A stretch of 39,931 nt of DNA. It comes from a virus. Each line of letters starts with the position of its first letter. Position 1 is the stretch's first letter. The notes beneath the pieces were generated by a model. That model was not told where the DNA came from and made no database searches. It saw only the letters and a program-made list of their open reading frames with translations. Position numbers and translations under genes: made by a program. Location: positions 1 to 39,931 of IMG/VR virus record IMGVR_UViG_3300033571_010871; one strand, 5' to 3'. Shown piece after piece: positions 29,847 through 36,755 of this stretch.

Positions 29847-30556
29847 CCCCGCCTCTTCATGCTGTCGATGTTGCCGTGATGGACGCTCAAGCTGTACGCC
29901 CACACCCAATCGTTCCGTTCCCATGCGTCGGGGCCGTGGATGCTGTTCCAGAGCCGGGTGAAGGAAATGCGCGCGGTATCGACCCAGCAATTCGGGCTTT
30001 CGTCATACGCTTTCCACATTAGCCCGCGCGATGTCTGGCCGCTTTCGACACCCTCTGCCTTCGCGTCATCCTCGATGATGTCCTGCAACCGCTGCGGGCG
30101 AACCTCGGTGACGGTCAGGGTGATCCGGCTGAACCGGCGCGGCATGAAGCGGGCGTTCAGCTTTTCGCGCTTCCAAGGCCACGCGGCGTACCACCCGTTG
30201 TACGCCGCCGGGGTTCCGTCTTCGGCATAGCAGACAACATCGACACACCGGTCGGCCCCGCCTAAATCCAGCGTTTCGCAGATCAGGTCTTCTTTCACCC
30301 ACAGCCGGTCGCCGGGTTCGGCCAAGCCATAGTGACGGTGCATCACGCAATCGTTCCAATCGGTCGGTTCATCAGGATGGTGAAACGGTACCAAAAGGCG
30401 CTGAACGCCTGCCGGGTTGTCGATGCGCGCATGGTCAAAGCTGTGTGGATAGCCCTTCGGGCCCTGCCATTTTATGACCCGCCGGGTCTGCGTTTTTATC
30501 CCGTCCCGCAGGGCGCGCACCATCGGCGCGCTGTATATCATCGGGTAGTCGGTCAT
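29843..30556 (-). CDS. ASCH-like phage protein (237 aa)
   Basis: 237 aa. The pattern is that of a widespread phage protein family with an ASCH/PUA-like fold: 'MIYSAPMVRALRDGIKTQTR', 'LAEPGDRLWVKEDL', 'MPRRFSRITLTVTEVRPQRL', 'DIIEDDAKAEGV' and the C-terminal 'FTRLWNSIHGPDAWERNDWV'. ASCH domains are thought to bind RNA or modified nucleotides; the function in phages is unknown. Its ATG overlaps the stop of the amber-interrupted zinc-ribbon gene. Confidence 0.82.
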   Translation of the reverse strand: MTDYPMIYSAPMVRALRDGIKTQTRRVIKWQGPKGYPHSFDHARIDNPAGVQRLLVPFHHPDEPTDWNDCVMHRHYGLAEPGDRLWVKEDLICETLDLGGADRCVDVVCYAEDGTPAAYNGWYAAWPWKREKLNARFMPRRFSRITLTVTEVRPQRLQDIIEDDAKAEGVESGQTSRGLMWKAYDESPNCWVDTARISFTRLWNSIHGPDAWERNDWVWAYSLSVHHGNIDSMKRRG

Positions 30557-30888
30557 CCCCGCCCCTCCGCTTGCAAAGGGCGAAGGGCCGCGCTTTCAAT
30601 GTCGTAGCGCGGGTCAGCGGGCCATGCGGATGCCGGGGCATCCAGTGGGCCGATCCAGATCATGCCAATTTCCCAACGCCAGAGACTTGTACCGCCGCAC
30701 ACACCGCAGGTCAGTACGTCCAGAAAAGGGTCGCGTTCCTATTGCTTGATTGACCAGGTGTCGTTCTGGTTAGCGGTTTGCCTGCACCAACAGCATTGCT
30801 GGATACCGCCGAACCGCCGCATAAGCGATGCTTCCTGCTTGCGGTTGGCCCAGCCGCCCACCGCTTCGATCAGCTTATCCATGGTCAT
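30553..30888 (-). pseudogene. Zinc-ribbon protein gene interrupted by an in-frame amber codon
   Basis: The frame runs from ATG 30888 to TGA 30553 (112 codons) with a single TAG at codon 50 (30741-30739). Both sides look coding: before it 'RRFGGIQQCCWCRQTANQND', after it 'PFLDVLTCGVCGGTSLWRWE' and 'PADPRYDIES'. The two halves of the zinc site, C32-x-x-C35 and C61-x-x-C64, lie on opposite sides of the stop. Both ends keep ATGA overlaps with neighbours. It may be a fresh nonsense mutation, a sequencing error, or a codon read through in the host. The 49-aa product alone would lack half the metal site. Confidence 0.75.
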
Positions 30889-31055
30889 AGCTGCTTCCCC
30901 TTACCAAGCATCAGTTCAATGACCGGCAAAAATATGCCAGCCAGCACGCCAATTGCAAAGGACCGCTCGGGGAAAGAAAGAGCCGCAACCTGAAATGCCG
31001 TCAGTAAAACAAAGGCGACGGCGACACGCAGGGCAAACGAAAGCATCCAACTCAT
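30885..31055 (-). CDS. Small two-TM membrane protein (56 aa)
   Basis: 56 aa: 'MLSFALRVAVAFVLLTAFQV' and 'FAIGVLAGIFLPVIELML' are hydrophobic; the tail 'GKGKQL' is basic. ATGA overlaps with the 21-residue ORF upstream and the amber-interrupted gene downstream. Unknown role. Confidence 0.62.
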   Translation of the reverse strand: MSWMLSFALRVAVAFVLLTAFQVAALSFPERSFAIGVLAGIFLPVIELMLGKGKQL

Positions 31056-31117
31056 GGCTGATCCCCCTTGCGAATGTGGGCCACAACAGCTTCGGCAATT
31101 CCCGGCTGGTCACTCAT
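31052..31117 (-). CDS. Tiny 21-residue ORF with strong ribosome site
   Basis: Encodes 'MSDQPGIAEAVVAHIRKGDQ' plus a final Pro. AAGGAG lies 7 bases before the ATG, the stop overlaps the next ATG (ATGA), and the start lies inside the end of the previous gene. This is the best-supported of the tiny ORFs and may serve mainly to carry ribosomes to the next gene. Confidence 0.45.
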   Translation of the reverse strand: MSDQPGIAEAVVAHIRKGDQP

Positions 31118-31376
31118 GGCTGTCTCCTTTCTGCGCGAGGGTTGCGTGGCGCTCTGCGCTAATGTCCGGCAGGGGCAAACCTTGGAGGGCTTCCAGTTCC
31201 TGTACAGTCGCGTTATGGCTCGACCAGGGCCAGAAGCCTTCCGCCCTGCGCCAACGCGTCTCGCGGGCCAGCACGGCGGCGTCGGTGGTGTCGCTGTCGT
31301 ACCAGACCTTGAAGCACTGCGTGCAAAGCGCGGCGCCGGGCGTGCCGGGCGTGCAGCAGTAGCACTTGTCGTCCAT
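31110..31376 (-). CDS. Small Cys-rich, probably zinc-binding protein (88 aa)
   Basis: 88 aa. Cys residues at 5, 7, 8, 18 and 21 ('DDKCYCC' and 'ALCTQC') can form a small zinc site at the N-terminus. The rest is polar and helical ('NATVQELEALQGLPLPDISA'). The ATG shares a base with the upstream stop (TAATG). Unknown function. Confidence 0.65.
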   Translation of the reverse strand: MDDKCYCCTPGTPGAALCTQCFKVWYDSDTTDAAVLARETRWRRAEGFWPWSSHNATVQELEALQGLPLPDISAERHATLAQKGDSHE

Positions 31377-31795
31377 TATTCACCGCCTTCCTCGGACCCG
31401 GTCAGCGCCTCATATTCGGCGTCCGACATGCTGCTGGGCCATCCTTCCTGCGCCGCAATTTCAGACGCCTCTCGCAGCGCCGCATTTCGGATAGCAGCGG
31501 CGTCGGCCTCCCTTCCGGGGTTGTTCATAAGTCGGTACAGTGCGACCGTTACATGAGTTTCGGCCGTAAACATTGCACTTGCCTTAGAAACGTTTATGCC
31601 CCCGTATTTGTGAGCGGCGTCCACTAAAGCTTGTCTTGCGTGTGAAATGGCTTCGCTCAGCACCACTTCCCGGATAGCAGCGGCGTCGGGCTGCACGGCG
31701 GGAAGGGCGCGGATTGCGGCCACGGGGTCTTTATACGCCACCCAACTGTTAAATATGGCAATCGCATCCCCGCGCCGGATCAGATCATCACTCAT
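31376..31795 (-). CDS. Hypothetical helical protein (139 aa)
   Basis: 139 aa. 'MSDDLIRRGDAIAIFNSWVA' with 'AAIRALPAVQPDAAAIREVV' is a pattern repeated in many phage hypothetical proteins. Ala-rich helices follow. The end, 'GSEEGGE', belongs to the EGGE/EGGAE junction cassette seen at four gene ends of this block. Confidence 0.68.
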   Translation of the reverse strand: MSDDLIRRGDAIAIFNSWVAYKDPVAAIRALPAVQPDAAAIREVVLSEAISHARQALVDAAHKYGGINVSKASAMFTAETHVTVALYRLMNNPGREADAAAIRNAALREASEIAAQEGWPSSMSDAEYEALTGSEEGGE

Positions 31796-32301
31796 TTGGC
31801 TTCCTTTCCGGAGTTGATGGCAGCGCGGGCGATAGCGGGGGCATAGCGGCCAATCTCTGCATGGCTCATTTCCCCCATGCCATCGGCAATGTCTTCCAGC
31901 GCCTCACGCAGCCGCGTGTTTTCTGCCTCAACCACCGCAACACGGCGGTCCGCCCCGGCCATCAGGCTTTCCAGCCTGCGCCTTGACCGTTCCAAGGCGT
32001 TGATCTGGTCGGTCTGGTTCTGTATTCTTTGCCGCCGCCGCTCGTTTTCTGCCGTCAGTCCCGCCACGATAGGGCTGGTGTTTACCTGCGCCTCTGCCGC
32101 CCAGCGGTCACGGTCGCGGATCAGCGCGTCACGCTCTGCTGTCAGGGCATCAACCTGCGCCACAAGCTCCTCAATGCGGCGGTCGAACTGTGTCCGCTCG
32201 TCCGTGGCTGCCTTAAGCAGCACCGTCAGGGATTCAATGAGATCGGCGTATTGGTCTTCAATGAAGTCCTGATAGTTTAGCGTTGCCCGATCATCCGTCA
32301 T
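31792..32301 (-). CDS. Long coiled-coil protein (169 aa)
   Basis: 169 aa. From about 25 to 145 the sequence is a continuous charged helix with heptads ('RRIEELVAQVDALTAERDAL', 'NQTDQINALERSRRRLESLM', 'VEAENTRLREALEDIADGMG'). No enzymatic motif. Such proteins are common in phage early operons with unknown function. ATGA overlaps on both sides. Confidence 0.7.
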   Translation of the reverse strand: MTDDRATLNYQDFIEDQYADLIESLTVLLKAATDERTQFDRRIEELVAQVDALTAERDALIRDRDRWAAEAQVNTSPIVAGLTAENERRRQRIQNQTDQINALERSRRRLESLMAGADRRVAVVEAENTRLREALEDIADGMGEMSHAEIGRYAPAIARAAINSGKEAK

Positions 32302-32471
32302 TGCAGAACCTCCGCCTCAGCCGTGACCACACCGTTTTCGATGCGGACTGTGATTTTAAGCGTGTCAGTCGGATTGCGGTTCGACTCGGCGTACCATTCT
32401 CCATTTTCGACCTGGCAGGCATAGAGGGTGACAAGGATAGGCGGGTCGTTTGGGGTGTTGGGTTCGGTCAT
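32298..32471 (-). CDS. Small hypothetical protein (57 aa)
   Basis: 57 aa, β-rich: 'PPILVTLYACQVENGEWYAE' and 'TLKITVRIENGVVTAEAEV'. AAAGG lies about 8 bases upstream of ATG 32471. Its end overlaps the coiled-coil gene by ATGA. A GC-rich hairpin precedes it, so it may head a sub-operon. Confidence 0.62.
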   Translation of the reverse strand: MTEPNTPNDPPILVTLYACQVENGEWYAESNRNPTDTLKITVRIENGVVTAEAEVLQ

Positions 32472-32493
32472 CTGGGGTGCCTTTCGATTGAAG

Positions 32494-32523
32494 CCCCCGG
32501 CGGCCCCGTTAGGCCGCCGGGGG
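32494..32523 (-). terminator. 12-bp GC-rich hairpin, terminator or attenuator
   Basis: Arms CCCCCGGCGGCC (32494-32505) and GGCCGCCGGGGG (32512-32523), loop of six. It lies 11 bases past the stop of the 38-aa gene. Read leftward it is followed by CTTTC-like sequence further on and not by a proper T-run, so it may slow or protect transcripts more than end them. Confidence 0.55.
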
Positions 32524-32534
32524 TAGTGCCGCGC

Positions 32535-32651
32535 TTACCGGGGAGGGGCGGGGCGCGGATCGTCGTCGGGGTCAGCTATCCAGTCGTTGACCAGGCAGAT
32601 GACGGCCAGGGTCAGCCACGCGCCAAGGGGCAGAGGCTCTTCGGTGATCAT
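32535..32651 (-). CDS. Small membrane-type peptide (38 aa)
   Basis: 38 aa: 'EEPLPLGAWLTLAVICLVND' gives one short hydrophobic segment, and the tail is Asp/Pro-rich. The ATG at 32651 overlaps the upstream stop (ATGA). Coding is likely from coupling and composition; no function. Confidence 0.55.
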   Translation of the reverse strand: MITEEPLPLGAWLTLAVICLVNDWIADPDDDPRPAPPR

Positions 32652-32995
32652 GGCTGCACCAGATCGGTGCGACCGATAGAGGTGAGCGCCTCGGCCCGGG
32701 TGAAGCCCTTGCGCTTCATCAGATCGTAATCGGCGCGCTCCTCGGGCGTCAGCAGAACCAGCGGGTTGAGGGCCGGGTCCGCCTTCCGTGCTTTTTGGAT
32801 GGCAGATCTTCGATCCTTATAGACTTGGGTTGACCTGCCATCGACAAAGCGCAGTCCGGTGCGCCGTGCATAATCCTGCGCTGCCTGCACACACACGCCG
32901 CGCGCCCGCGCCGCTTCGCTTTTCGACATGCCGGCTGTTGCGCAGTCTTCCCATGTCGGCTTGCCGGTCATCGCTTCGGGAAGGGATCGGGTCAT
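32648..32995 (-). CDS. Putative DNA-binding protein with HTH (115 aa)
   Basis: 115 aa. 'WEDCATAGMSKSEAARARGV' followed by 'AQDYARRTGLRFVDGR' reads as a resolvase/homeodomain-like helix-turn-helix (about 22-55). The C-terminal half has 'LTPEERADYDLMKRKGFTRA', seen in phage proteins near recombination genes. The start at 32995 (MTRSL) is fixed by the EGGAE junction cassette. Confidence 0.65.
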   Translation of the reverse strand: MTRSLPEAMTGKPTWEDCATAGMSKSEAARARGVCVQAAQDYARRTGLRFVDGRSTQVYKDRRSAIQKARKADPALNPLVLLTPEERADYDLMKRKGFTRAEALTSIGRTDLVQP

Positions 32996-33246
32996 TCCGC
33001 GCCGCCTTCCTTGTTCAAATCGTCGCAAATAGCCCGCGCGGCATCATACACCGGCTTGGGGTCACTGCGCTTTCCCGAAACGCGCCGAACCACCTTTCCG
33101 CGCTTCAGTCCTTCGCCGGATGCCTTTGGCACCCATTGGAATATGCCCAGGGAAAAGGTTTGCCAAGGCGATCCACATTTCCAGTTTTCCCTTGGCGCAC
33201 AATGTCCAGAAAAATCCCACTGGTAGGGACGCGGTTCGTTTGTCAT
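32992..33246 (-). CDS. Small basic hypothetical protein (84 aa)
   Basis: 84 aa, basic, aromatic-rich: 'YQWDFSGHCAPRENWKCGSP', 'GIFQWVPKASGEGLKRGKVV'. The C-terminal part ends in 'NKEGGAE', the junction cassette. It is coupled to the recT-like gene upstream. Not recognised. Confidence 0.65.
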   Translation of the reverse strand: MTNEPRPYQWDFSGHCAPRENWKCGSPWQTFSLGIFQWVPKASGEGLKRGKVVRRVSGKRSDPKPVYDAARAICDDLNKEGGAE

Positions 33247-33980
33247 TCCGCGCCGCCCTCCGCGAATTCCCGCGCGACTTCGGCCATCTTGGCTTCAACC
33301 TCGGCAGGGGTGGGGATAGCTTCAATGAAGTCATCGGCGGCGGGCGGCGGAAGCGCCGGGTCATCGTCGCGGTAGATCACACCACCCCGGCGCGGCGTCA
33401 CATCGCGCGCGCGGTCAGGGCCGTGATCGCTGGCTTCGTCAGAGATTTGCAGCCCCATCATCGCGTCGGCTGCACCGTCGCGGATCGCCCATGAACGGGC
33501 GCGCATGGACAACATGCGGCCTGTATATTGCTGCCAAGGCCCGGTCTTGCCCGCCAGACCGGCACGCTTGGCGTCGGCCACGCTGAATCGCCGCACAATG
33601 GTTTTGCCCGTGTCGCCGCGTGTCAGGGTTGCTGTCGCGACCATCGCGTCACCTTCGCCGGTCAGTTCAACATCAATATGATGCCCCGCGCGCTGCATCA
33701 GGGCGGGAAGCGCATCGCCCCATAGTGAAGCGCGGCCATTGATGACGGCGATAGACGCAAGGGCCTGCATCGGGGCTAAGCCAATTTCCATGCCCTTGAT
33801 GATCGCGGCCATGACGGATTGCGGCTGGCCCTGATAGGTCTTTGGCACCATGTCACCCGAACCTGCCAGCGCCGTAGCAAGGCGGAAGGCTTGGTCAAGG
33901 TCTTGCGGCACAAGCGCGGCAAGGACGCCCCCGGTGGAAACGGGGGGCTTAGGCGCGGGGCGTTCGGCGGGAACATTCAT
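33243..33980 (-). CDS. RecT-family single-strand annealing protein
   Basis: 245 aa. Signature region about 45-160: 'QPQSVMAAIIKGMEIGLAPM', 'QALASIAVINGRASLWGDAL' and 'RMLSMRARSWAIRDGAADAM', as in RecT/Bet-type recombinases. The C-terminus is acidic and probably flexible, ending 'EGGAE'. It anneals complementary strands exposed by the exonuclease encoded just upstream, giving a complete two-gene recombination system. ATG at 33980; ATGA overlap with the exonuclease gene. Confidence 0.88.
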   Translation of the reverse strand: MNVPAERPAPKPPVSTGGVLAALVPQDLDQAFRLATALAGSGDMVPKTYQGQPQSVMAAIIKGMEIGLAPMQALASIAVINGRASLWGDALPALMQRAGHHIDVELTGEGDAMVATATLTRGDTGKTIVRRFSVADAKRAGLAGKTGPWQQYTGRMLSMRARSWAIRDGAADAMMGLQISDEASDHGPDRARDVTPRRGGVIYRDDDPALPPPAADDFIEAIPTPAEVEAKMAEVAREFAEGGAE

Positions 33981-34924
33981 GCTTTCATCCTTTCGGGGGC
34001 TTGCCACGCGGCGGCGCTGGCAATGGTTGCGGGGGAAGCGGTTGGCGTGGGCGTGCGGTTTTCCCATTTCGCCCGGTGCCAGGACGGCGCGCCGACAATG
34101 GCGACACGGGCGGGATAGTCGGGCCAGACGCCGGTTGATAAGCATTCCGCCCAAAGACGGCGGGCTTCGGCGGTCTTGCCGCGCGCATCATCCATCCAGT
34201 CTGCGCTGTCGTTGGCGGCACCGTGCAGCTCGATCACCGACGCACTGTGCGGCGGGCTTTTCTCAACAAAGACAAACCGGAAGCGGCGGGTTTCGCCTGT
34301 CGCGGCGCGCCATGTGTCCAGATACCATGCCGCTTGGAAGTCGTAGCCGTAGTTGCAAACGGCACGGATCACTGCATCCGGATTGGCGTCTTCGCATGTC
34401 TTTACATCGTAAAGCGGCAGGCGCGGATCGGCGGGCGCGTTGTCGATCATGGCCTTGCACGACACGCCGTCAATCTCTGCCAGCGCGACCATTTCTGACC
34501 GGGCCGGGTCCAAGGTGATGCCCATCGCGGTAAGGCGGCGGGCTGCGCTGGCGGCAATCGCGCCGATCAGGTCAACGTCATCCGCCTTCAGCGGCGTCCG
34601 GCCCGCCTCCCGCTGTTCTGCGGCCCATTCCTTCGCGGCCTTAGTGCTGATCGCGCCGTTTGCGGCCAGCATATCGGACGGATAGGCAACGTACTCGCCA
34701 CCGGCTCCAAGGATTGCGCGGTGTGCCGCGCGGCCAATGTCAAAGGTTGCGCTTTCGGTCGGTTCCCATTGCGGGTTAAGCTTGGGGTGCTGCGTCCAAG
34801 CGTGCAGTGGGCTTTGACCGATCAGGATTTTCCCGATGGTATTGGAAAGCAGCGGGATCGGCGAAAACTGTTCGGCGTGATATTCGTCCGCCGTCATGCG
34901 GTGCAGTCCGTGGGTGATCGTCAT
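33977..34924 (-). CDS. RecE-type exonuclease (PD-(D/E)XK)
   Basis: 315 aa. 'MTADEYHAEQFSPIPLLSNT', 'FDIGRAAHRAILG' (helix with conserved His), 'EMVALAEIDGVSCKAMIDNA' (Asp of the core), 'LPLYDVKTCEDANP' (DxK) and 'YDFQAAWYLDTW' (QxxxY) match the RecE/λ-exonuclease-like superfamily. It resects DNA ends 5' to 3' for RecT. ATG 34924 is preferred because it overlaps the stop of the 29-residue ORF; GTG 34933 is possible. Confidence 0.87.
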   Translation of the reverse strand: MTITHGLHRMTADEYHAEQFSPIPLLSNTIGKILIGQSPLHAWTQHPKLNPQWEPTESATFDIGRAAHRAILGAGGEYVAYPSDMLAANGAISTKAAKEWAAEQREAGRTPLKADDVDLIGAIAASAARRLTAMGITLDPARSEMVALAEIDGVSCKAMIDNAPADPRLPLYDVKTCEDANPDAVIRAVCNYGYDFQAAWYLDTWRAATGETRRFRFVFVEKSPPHSASVIELHGAANDSADWMDDARGKTAEARRLWAECLSTGVWPDYPARVAIVGAPSWHRAKWENRTPTPTASPATIASAAAWQAPERMKA

Positions 34925-35010
34925 ATCCGCCACCCCGCATACATGCGCCGATCAGCATCATCTGCGGCGGCTTCATCTTCCGCTTCCAAAACTGTCTTGT
35001 GGTCGGTCAT
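34921..35010 (-). CDS. Tiny acidic ORF (29 aa) ahead of the exonuclease gene
   Basis: 29 aa, acidic helix ('KTVLEAEDEAAADDADRRMY'). GAGGAAC lies about 8 bases before ATG 35010 and its stop overlaps the exonuclease ATG (ATGA). It lies just downstream of pentamer array A. It may be a leader peptide coupling exonuclease translation, or a small protein. Confidence 0.5.
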   Translation of the reverse strand: MTDHKTVLEAEDEAAADDADRRMYAGWRI

Positions 35011-35045
35011 TCTTCCGGTTCCTCTATCTTCCCAAGTGGTTGATC

Positions 35046-35098
35046 GTTGCGTTGCGTGGCGCGGCGCTGCGGGGCGAGGCGTGGCGCGGCGGTGCGGC
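35046..35098. repeat. Pentamer array A: ten consecutive GCGNN units
   Basis: From 35049 to 35098 every fifth position restarts GCG (GCG then TT, TG, CG, CT, GG, AG, TG, CG, GT, GC). It fills most of the gap between the genes 35103-35573 and 34921-35010. The two variable bases differ from unit to unit, so this is not a simple microsatellite. Confidence 0.85.
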
Positions 35099-35102
35099 GG
35101 AA

Positions 35103-35573
35103 TTACTGTACCCCGAACGCCTGCCTGAGCGCAGCGGCATCGGTTGTGGCAGGCGGCACGGGCGCGGCGGGGGCCTTCGGCGCAAGAGCACTTGCACCCT
35201 GGGCCATTGCAAAAATCGTCTGGTTGATCGTCGCCTGTGCCTGTTCTTGCGGGGGCAGGTCGGCGAAGTTGCGCACCGCGCCAAGGCGGAGAATACCGGA
35301 CTTGGCTTTGCGGTGGATGCTCTGCCGGATCGCATTGGTGCTGCGGACCACATCAATATCGGCAAGGCGGCGCAGGCCAAGGCCGCGCACCGTTTCAAAG
35401 ACAATGCCGTGTTCCCGTTCCAGCGAACGGCGGGCGCTGATGACGGCGCTGCGAAGGCGGGGCGTGAATTCGGCGAGGCCGACATGGCTTGCCAACGTGG
35501 CGTAGGAGACTTCGCCATTGACGCCGATCAGCAGATCATGGGTTTTTTGGGTCAGGTCGGATTTCTGAAACAT
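35103..35573 (-). CDS. Hypothetical protein with winged-helix-like domain (156 aa)
   Basis: 156 aa. The first 90 residues ('GEVSYATLASHVGLAEFTPR' and 'RLRSAVISARRSLEREHGIV', 'FETVRGLGLRRL') look like a winged helix with a wing at 'VRGLGLRRL'. A middle basic segment follows, then an Ala/Pro-rich tail. It is a frequent neighbour type in phage recombination operons but has no known function to me. AAAGG lies 6 bases upstream of its ATG. It is flanked by pentamer arrays A and B. Confidence 0.7.
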   Translation of the reverse strand: MFQKSDLTQKTHDLLIGVNGEVSYATLASHVGLAEFTPRLRSAVISARRSLEREHGIVFETVRGLGLRRLADIDVVRSTNAIRQSIHRKAKSGILRLGAVRNFADLPPQEQAQATINQTIFAMAQGASALAPKAPAAPVPPATTDAAALRQAFGVQ

Positions 35574-35590
35574 GGTGAACCTTTATGGTT

Positions 35591-35640
35591 GCGGTGCGTG
35601 GCGATGCGGTGCGATGCGATGCGGAGCGGCGCGCTGCGGC
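35591..35640. repeat. Pentamer array B: ten consecutive GCGNN units
   Basis: Ten uninterrupted units: GCG followed by GT, TG, AT, GT, AT, AT, GA, GC, CT, GC. It occupies the 69-base gap between the genes 35643-36203 and 35103-35573, ending 18 bases before the latter's ATG on the leftward strand. It has exactly the unit number of array A. Confidence 0.9.
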
Positions 35641-35642
35641 GG

Positions 35643-36203
35643 TTATTCCCAATCAAACCTTTCGGCCTTGAACCGGCCATTCAGCCCGCCCTTCTCTGGC
35701 CGAAAGCGCCCGATGCCGACACTCATTCCCGACGCGGCAAAGACCCGCTCGAAAACCTCCTGGGTGATGGTGTCGTCAAAAATCGTAAACCGGGCAGACG
35801 TGCGCCACGGGGCCGGGATGACCGGGAATATCCGCTTCACCCGCTTGCCGGAGCCGCGTACGCCGTCCGAGTTGGCGTTGATGGTGACGGACGCCACATC
35901 ATCCTTATGGACGCCAAGGGGCGCATTGCCTTCGCAGATCACATCGCCCTCGAAAAACTTGGTGTATGTCGCCTTGCCCTTGCCGGGGATTTGGTCGCCA
36001 AGGCGCTTCGACGCGATGGGGAGTGCCTGCTTGAAGGCCATTGCCGGAATCTCGATCATGCCGGTTGCATCAAATGTGCATTTTTCGCGCCATGTGCGGG
36101 CTTCGTATTCGTCGGGGCGTTCCTTGTCGAGTTTCGGGGTGTCGTGCATCCGGCTTTGGCTGTAGGGCGTGATGCCGACGATATGGACGGTTACTTGACG
36201 CAT
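35643..36203 (-). CDS. Unassigned protein with RAMP/RRM-like features (186 aa)
   Basis: 186 aa. It starts with a β-strand and 'GITPYSQSRMHDTPKLDKER', has 'MIEIPAMAFKQALPIASKRL' and 'IPGKGKATYTKFFEGD' in the middle, and near the end a Gly-rich stretch, 'GMSVGIGRFRPEKGGLNGRF'. An 'IPA-x-x-FK-x-AL' element plus a late Gly-rich loop recall RAMP-fold nucleic-acid-binding proteins, but this is suggestive only. AAAGGA lies 8 bases upstream. It lies between arrays B and C in the recombination operon. Confidence 0.65.
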   Translation of the reverse strand: MRQVTVHIVGITPYSQSRMHDTPKLDKERPDEYEARTWREKCTFDATGMIEIPAMAFKQALPIASKRLGDQIPGKGKATYTKFFEGDVICEGNAPLGVHKDDVASVTINANSDGVRGSGKRVKRIFPVIPAPWRTSARFTIFDDTITQEVFERVFAASGMSVGIGRFRPEKGGLNGRFKAERFDWE

Positions 36204-36227
36204 TTGTTTATCCTTTCAGGTTACGTT

Positions 36228-36307
36228 GCGTTGCGGAGCGGAGCGGTGAGAAGCGTTGCGGGGCGAGGCGGGGCGATGCGAGGCGGCGCAAAGCGCCGCG
36301 ACGCGGC
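36228..36307. repeat. Pentamer array C1: sixteen units, mostly GCGNN
   Basis: Sixteen 5-base units in register; fourteen begin GCG, the exceptions being GAGAA (36248-36252) and GCAAA (36288-36292). It begins about 25 bases upstream of the ATG of the gene 35643-36203 on the leftward strand. Confidence 0.85.
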
Positions 36308-36330
36308 GGTAAATTGCCAAAAGAATCGTT

Positions 36331-36385
36331 GCGTTGAGTTGCGGGGCGATGCCGTGCGGAGCGCAGCCGTGAGGTGCGACGCGAT
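36331..36385. repeat. Pentamer array C2: eleven degenerate GCGNN units
   Basis: Eleven units in register; seven begin GCG and four deviate at one base (GAGTT, GCCGT twice, GAGGT). It is separated from C1 by 23 bases of ordinary sequence and lies just after the stop of the gene 36405-36755. This is the most decayed array. Confidence 0.75.
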
Positions 36386-36404
36386 GGAAATGGTCTATTC
36401 ACCA

Positions 36405-36755
36405 TCACCGCCACCCTGAACACATGCGTTCAAGGTCTCTATCCTCGTCATATTGTTTCGCCGATTCATATTCCGCGTCATACATCGTGTCCAAAGACGA
36501 AAACCACAGGTCCAGAAACGTGCTGTATTCCGCCCGGTCGCGGGGCATACACACGCTGTCTTCTGTCACCAGATGGCGGTCTGTGCAGTCCTTGCAGCAG
36601 GCCGCTTTGTATCGATCTCGCATGGCTTGGGAATGATGCCAGAAGTTGTGGAGGTCCATGTCTTCGGCATCAAGCCCGTGCGATGTGCAGGCGGGGCAGA
36701 AGAACCCGTTCCGGTCTTGATCCTTGCGGTTGAGGATTTGGGTCAGGGCGTTCAT
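36405..36755 (-). CDS. Cys-rich, probable zinc-binding protein (116 aa)
   Basis: 116 aa. Two Cys pairs, 'FFCPAC' (about 19-22) and 'ACCKDC' (about 52-56), with His residues between ('LHNFWHH'), suggest a zinc site. The C-terminal half is acidic and aromatic ('FLDLWFSSLDTMYDAEYESA'). ATG 36755 is fixed by overlap with the upstream stop. Unknown function. Confidence 0.68.
   Translation of the reverse strand: MNALTQILNRKDQDRNGFFCPACTSHGLDAEDMDLHNFWHHSQAMRDRYKAACCKDCTDRHLVTEDSVCMPRDRAEYSTFLDLWFSSLDTMYDAEYESAKQYDEDRDLERMCSGWR

Noticed and set aside
34896-36419. 507-codon open frame on the + strand across the recombination operon
   Set aside because: It is antisense to three well-supported leftward genes and stays open mainly because the GCGNN arrays contain no stops; it has no family-like sequence and no ribosome site.
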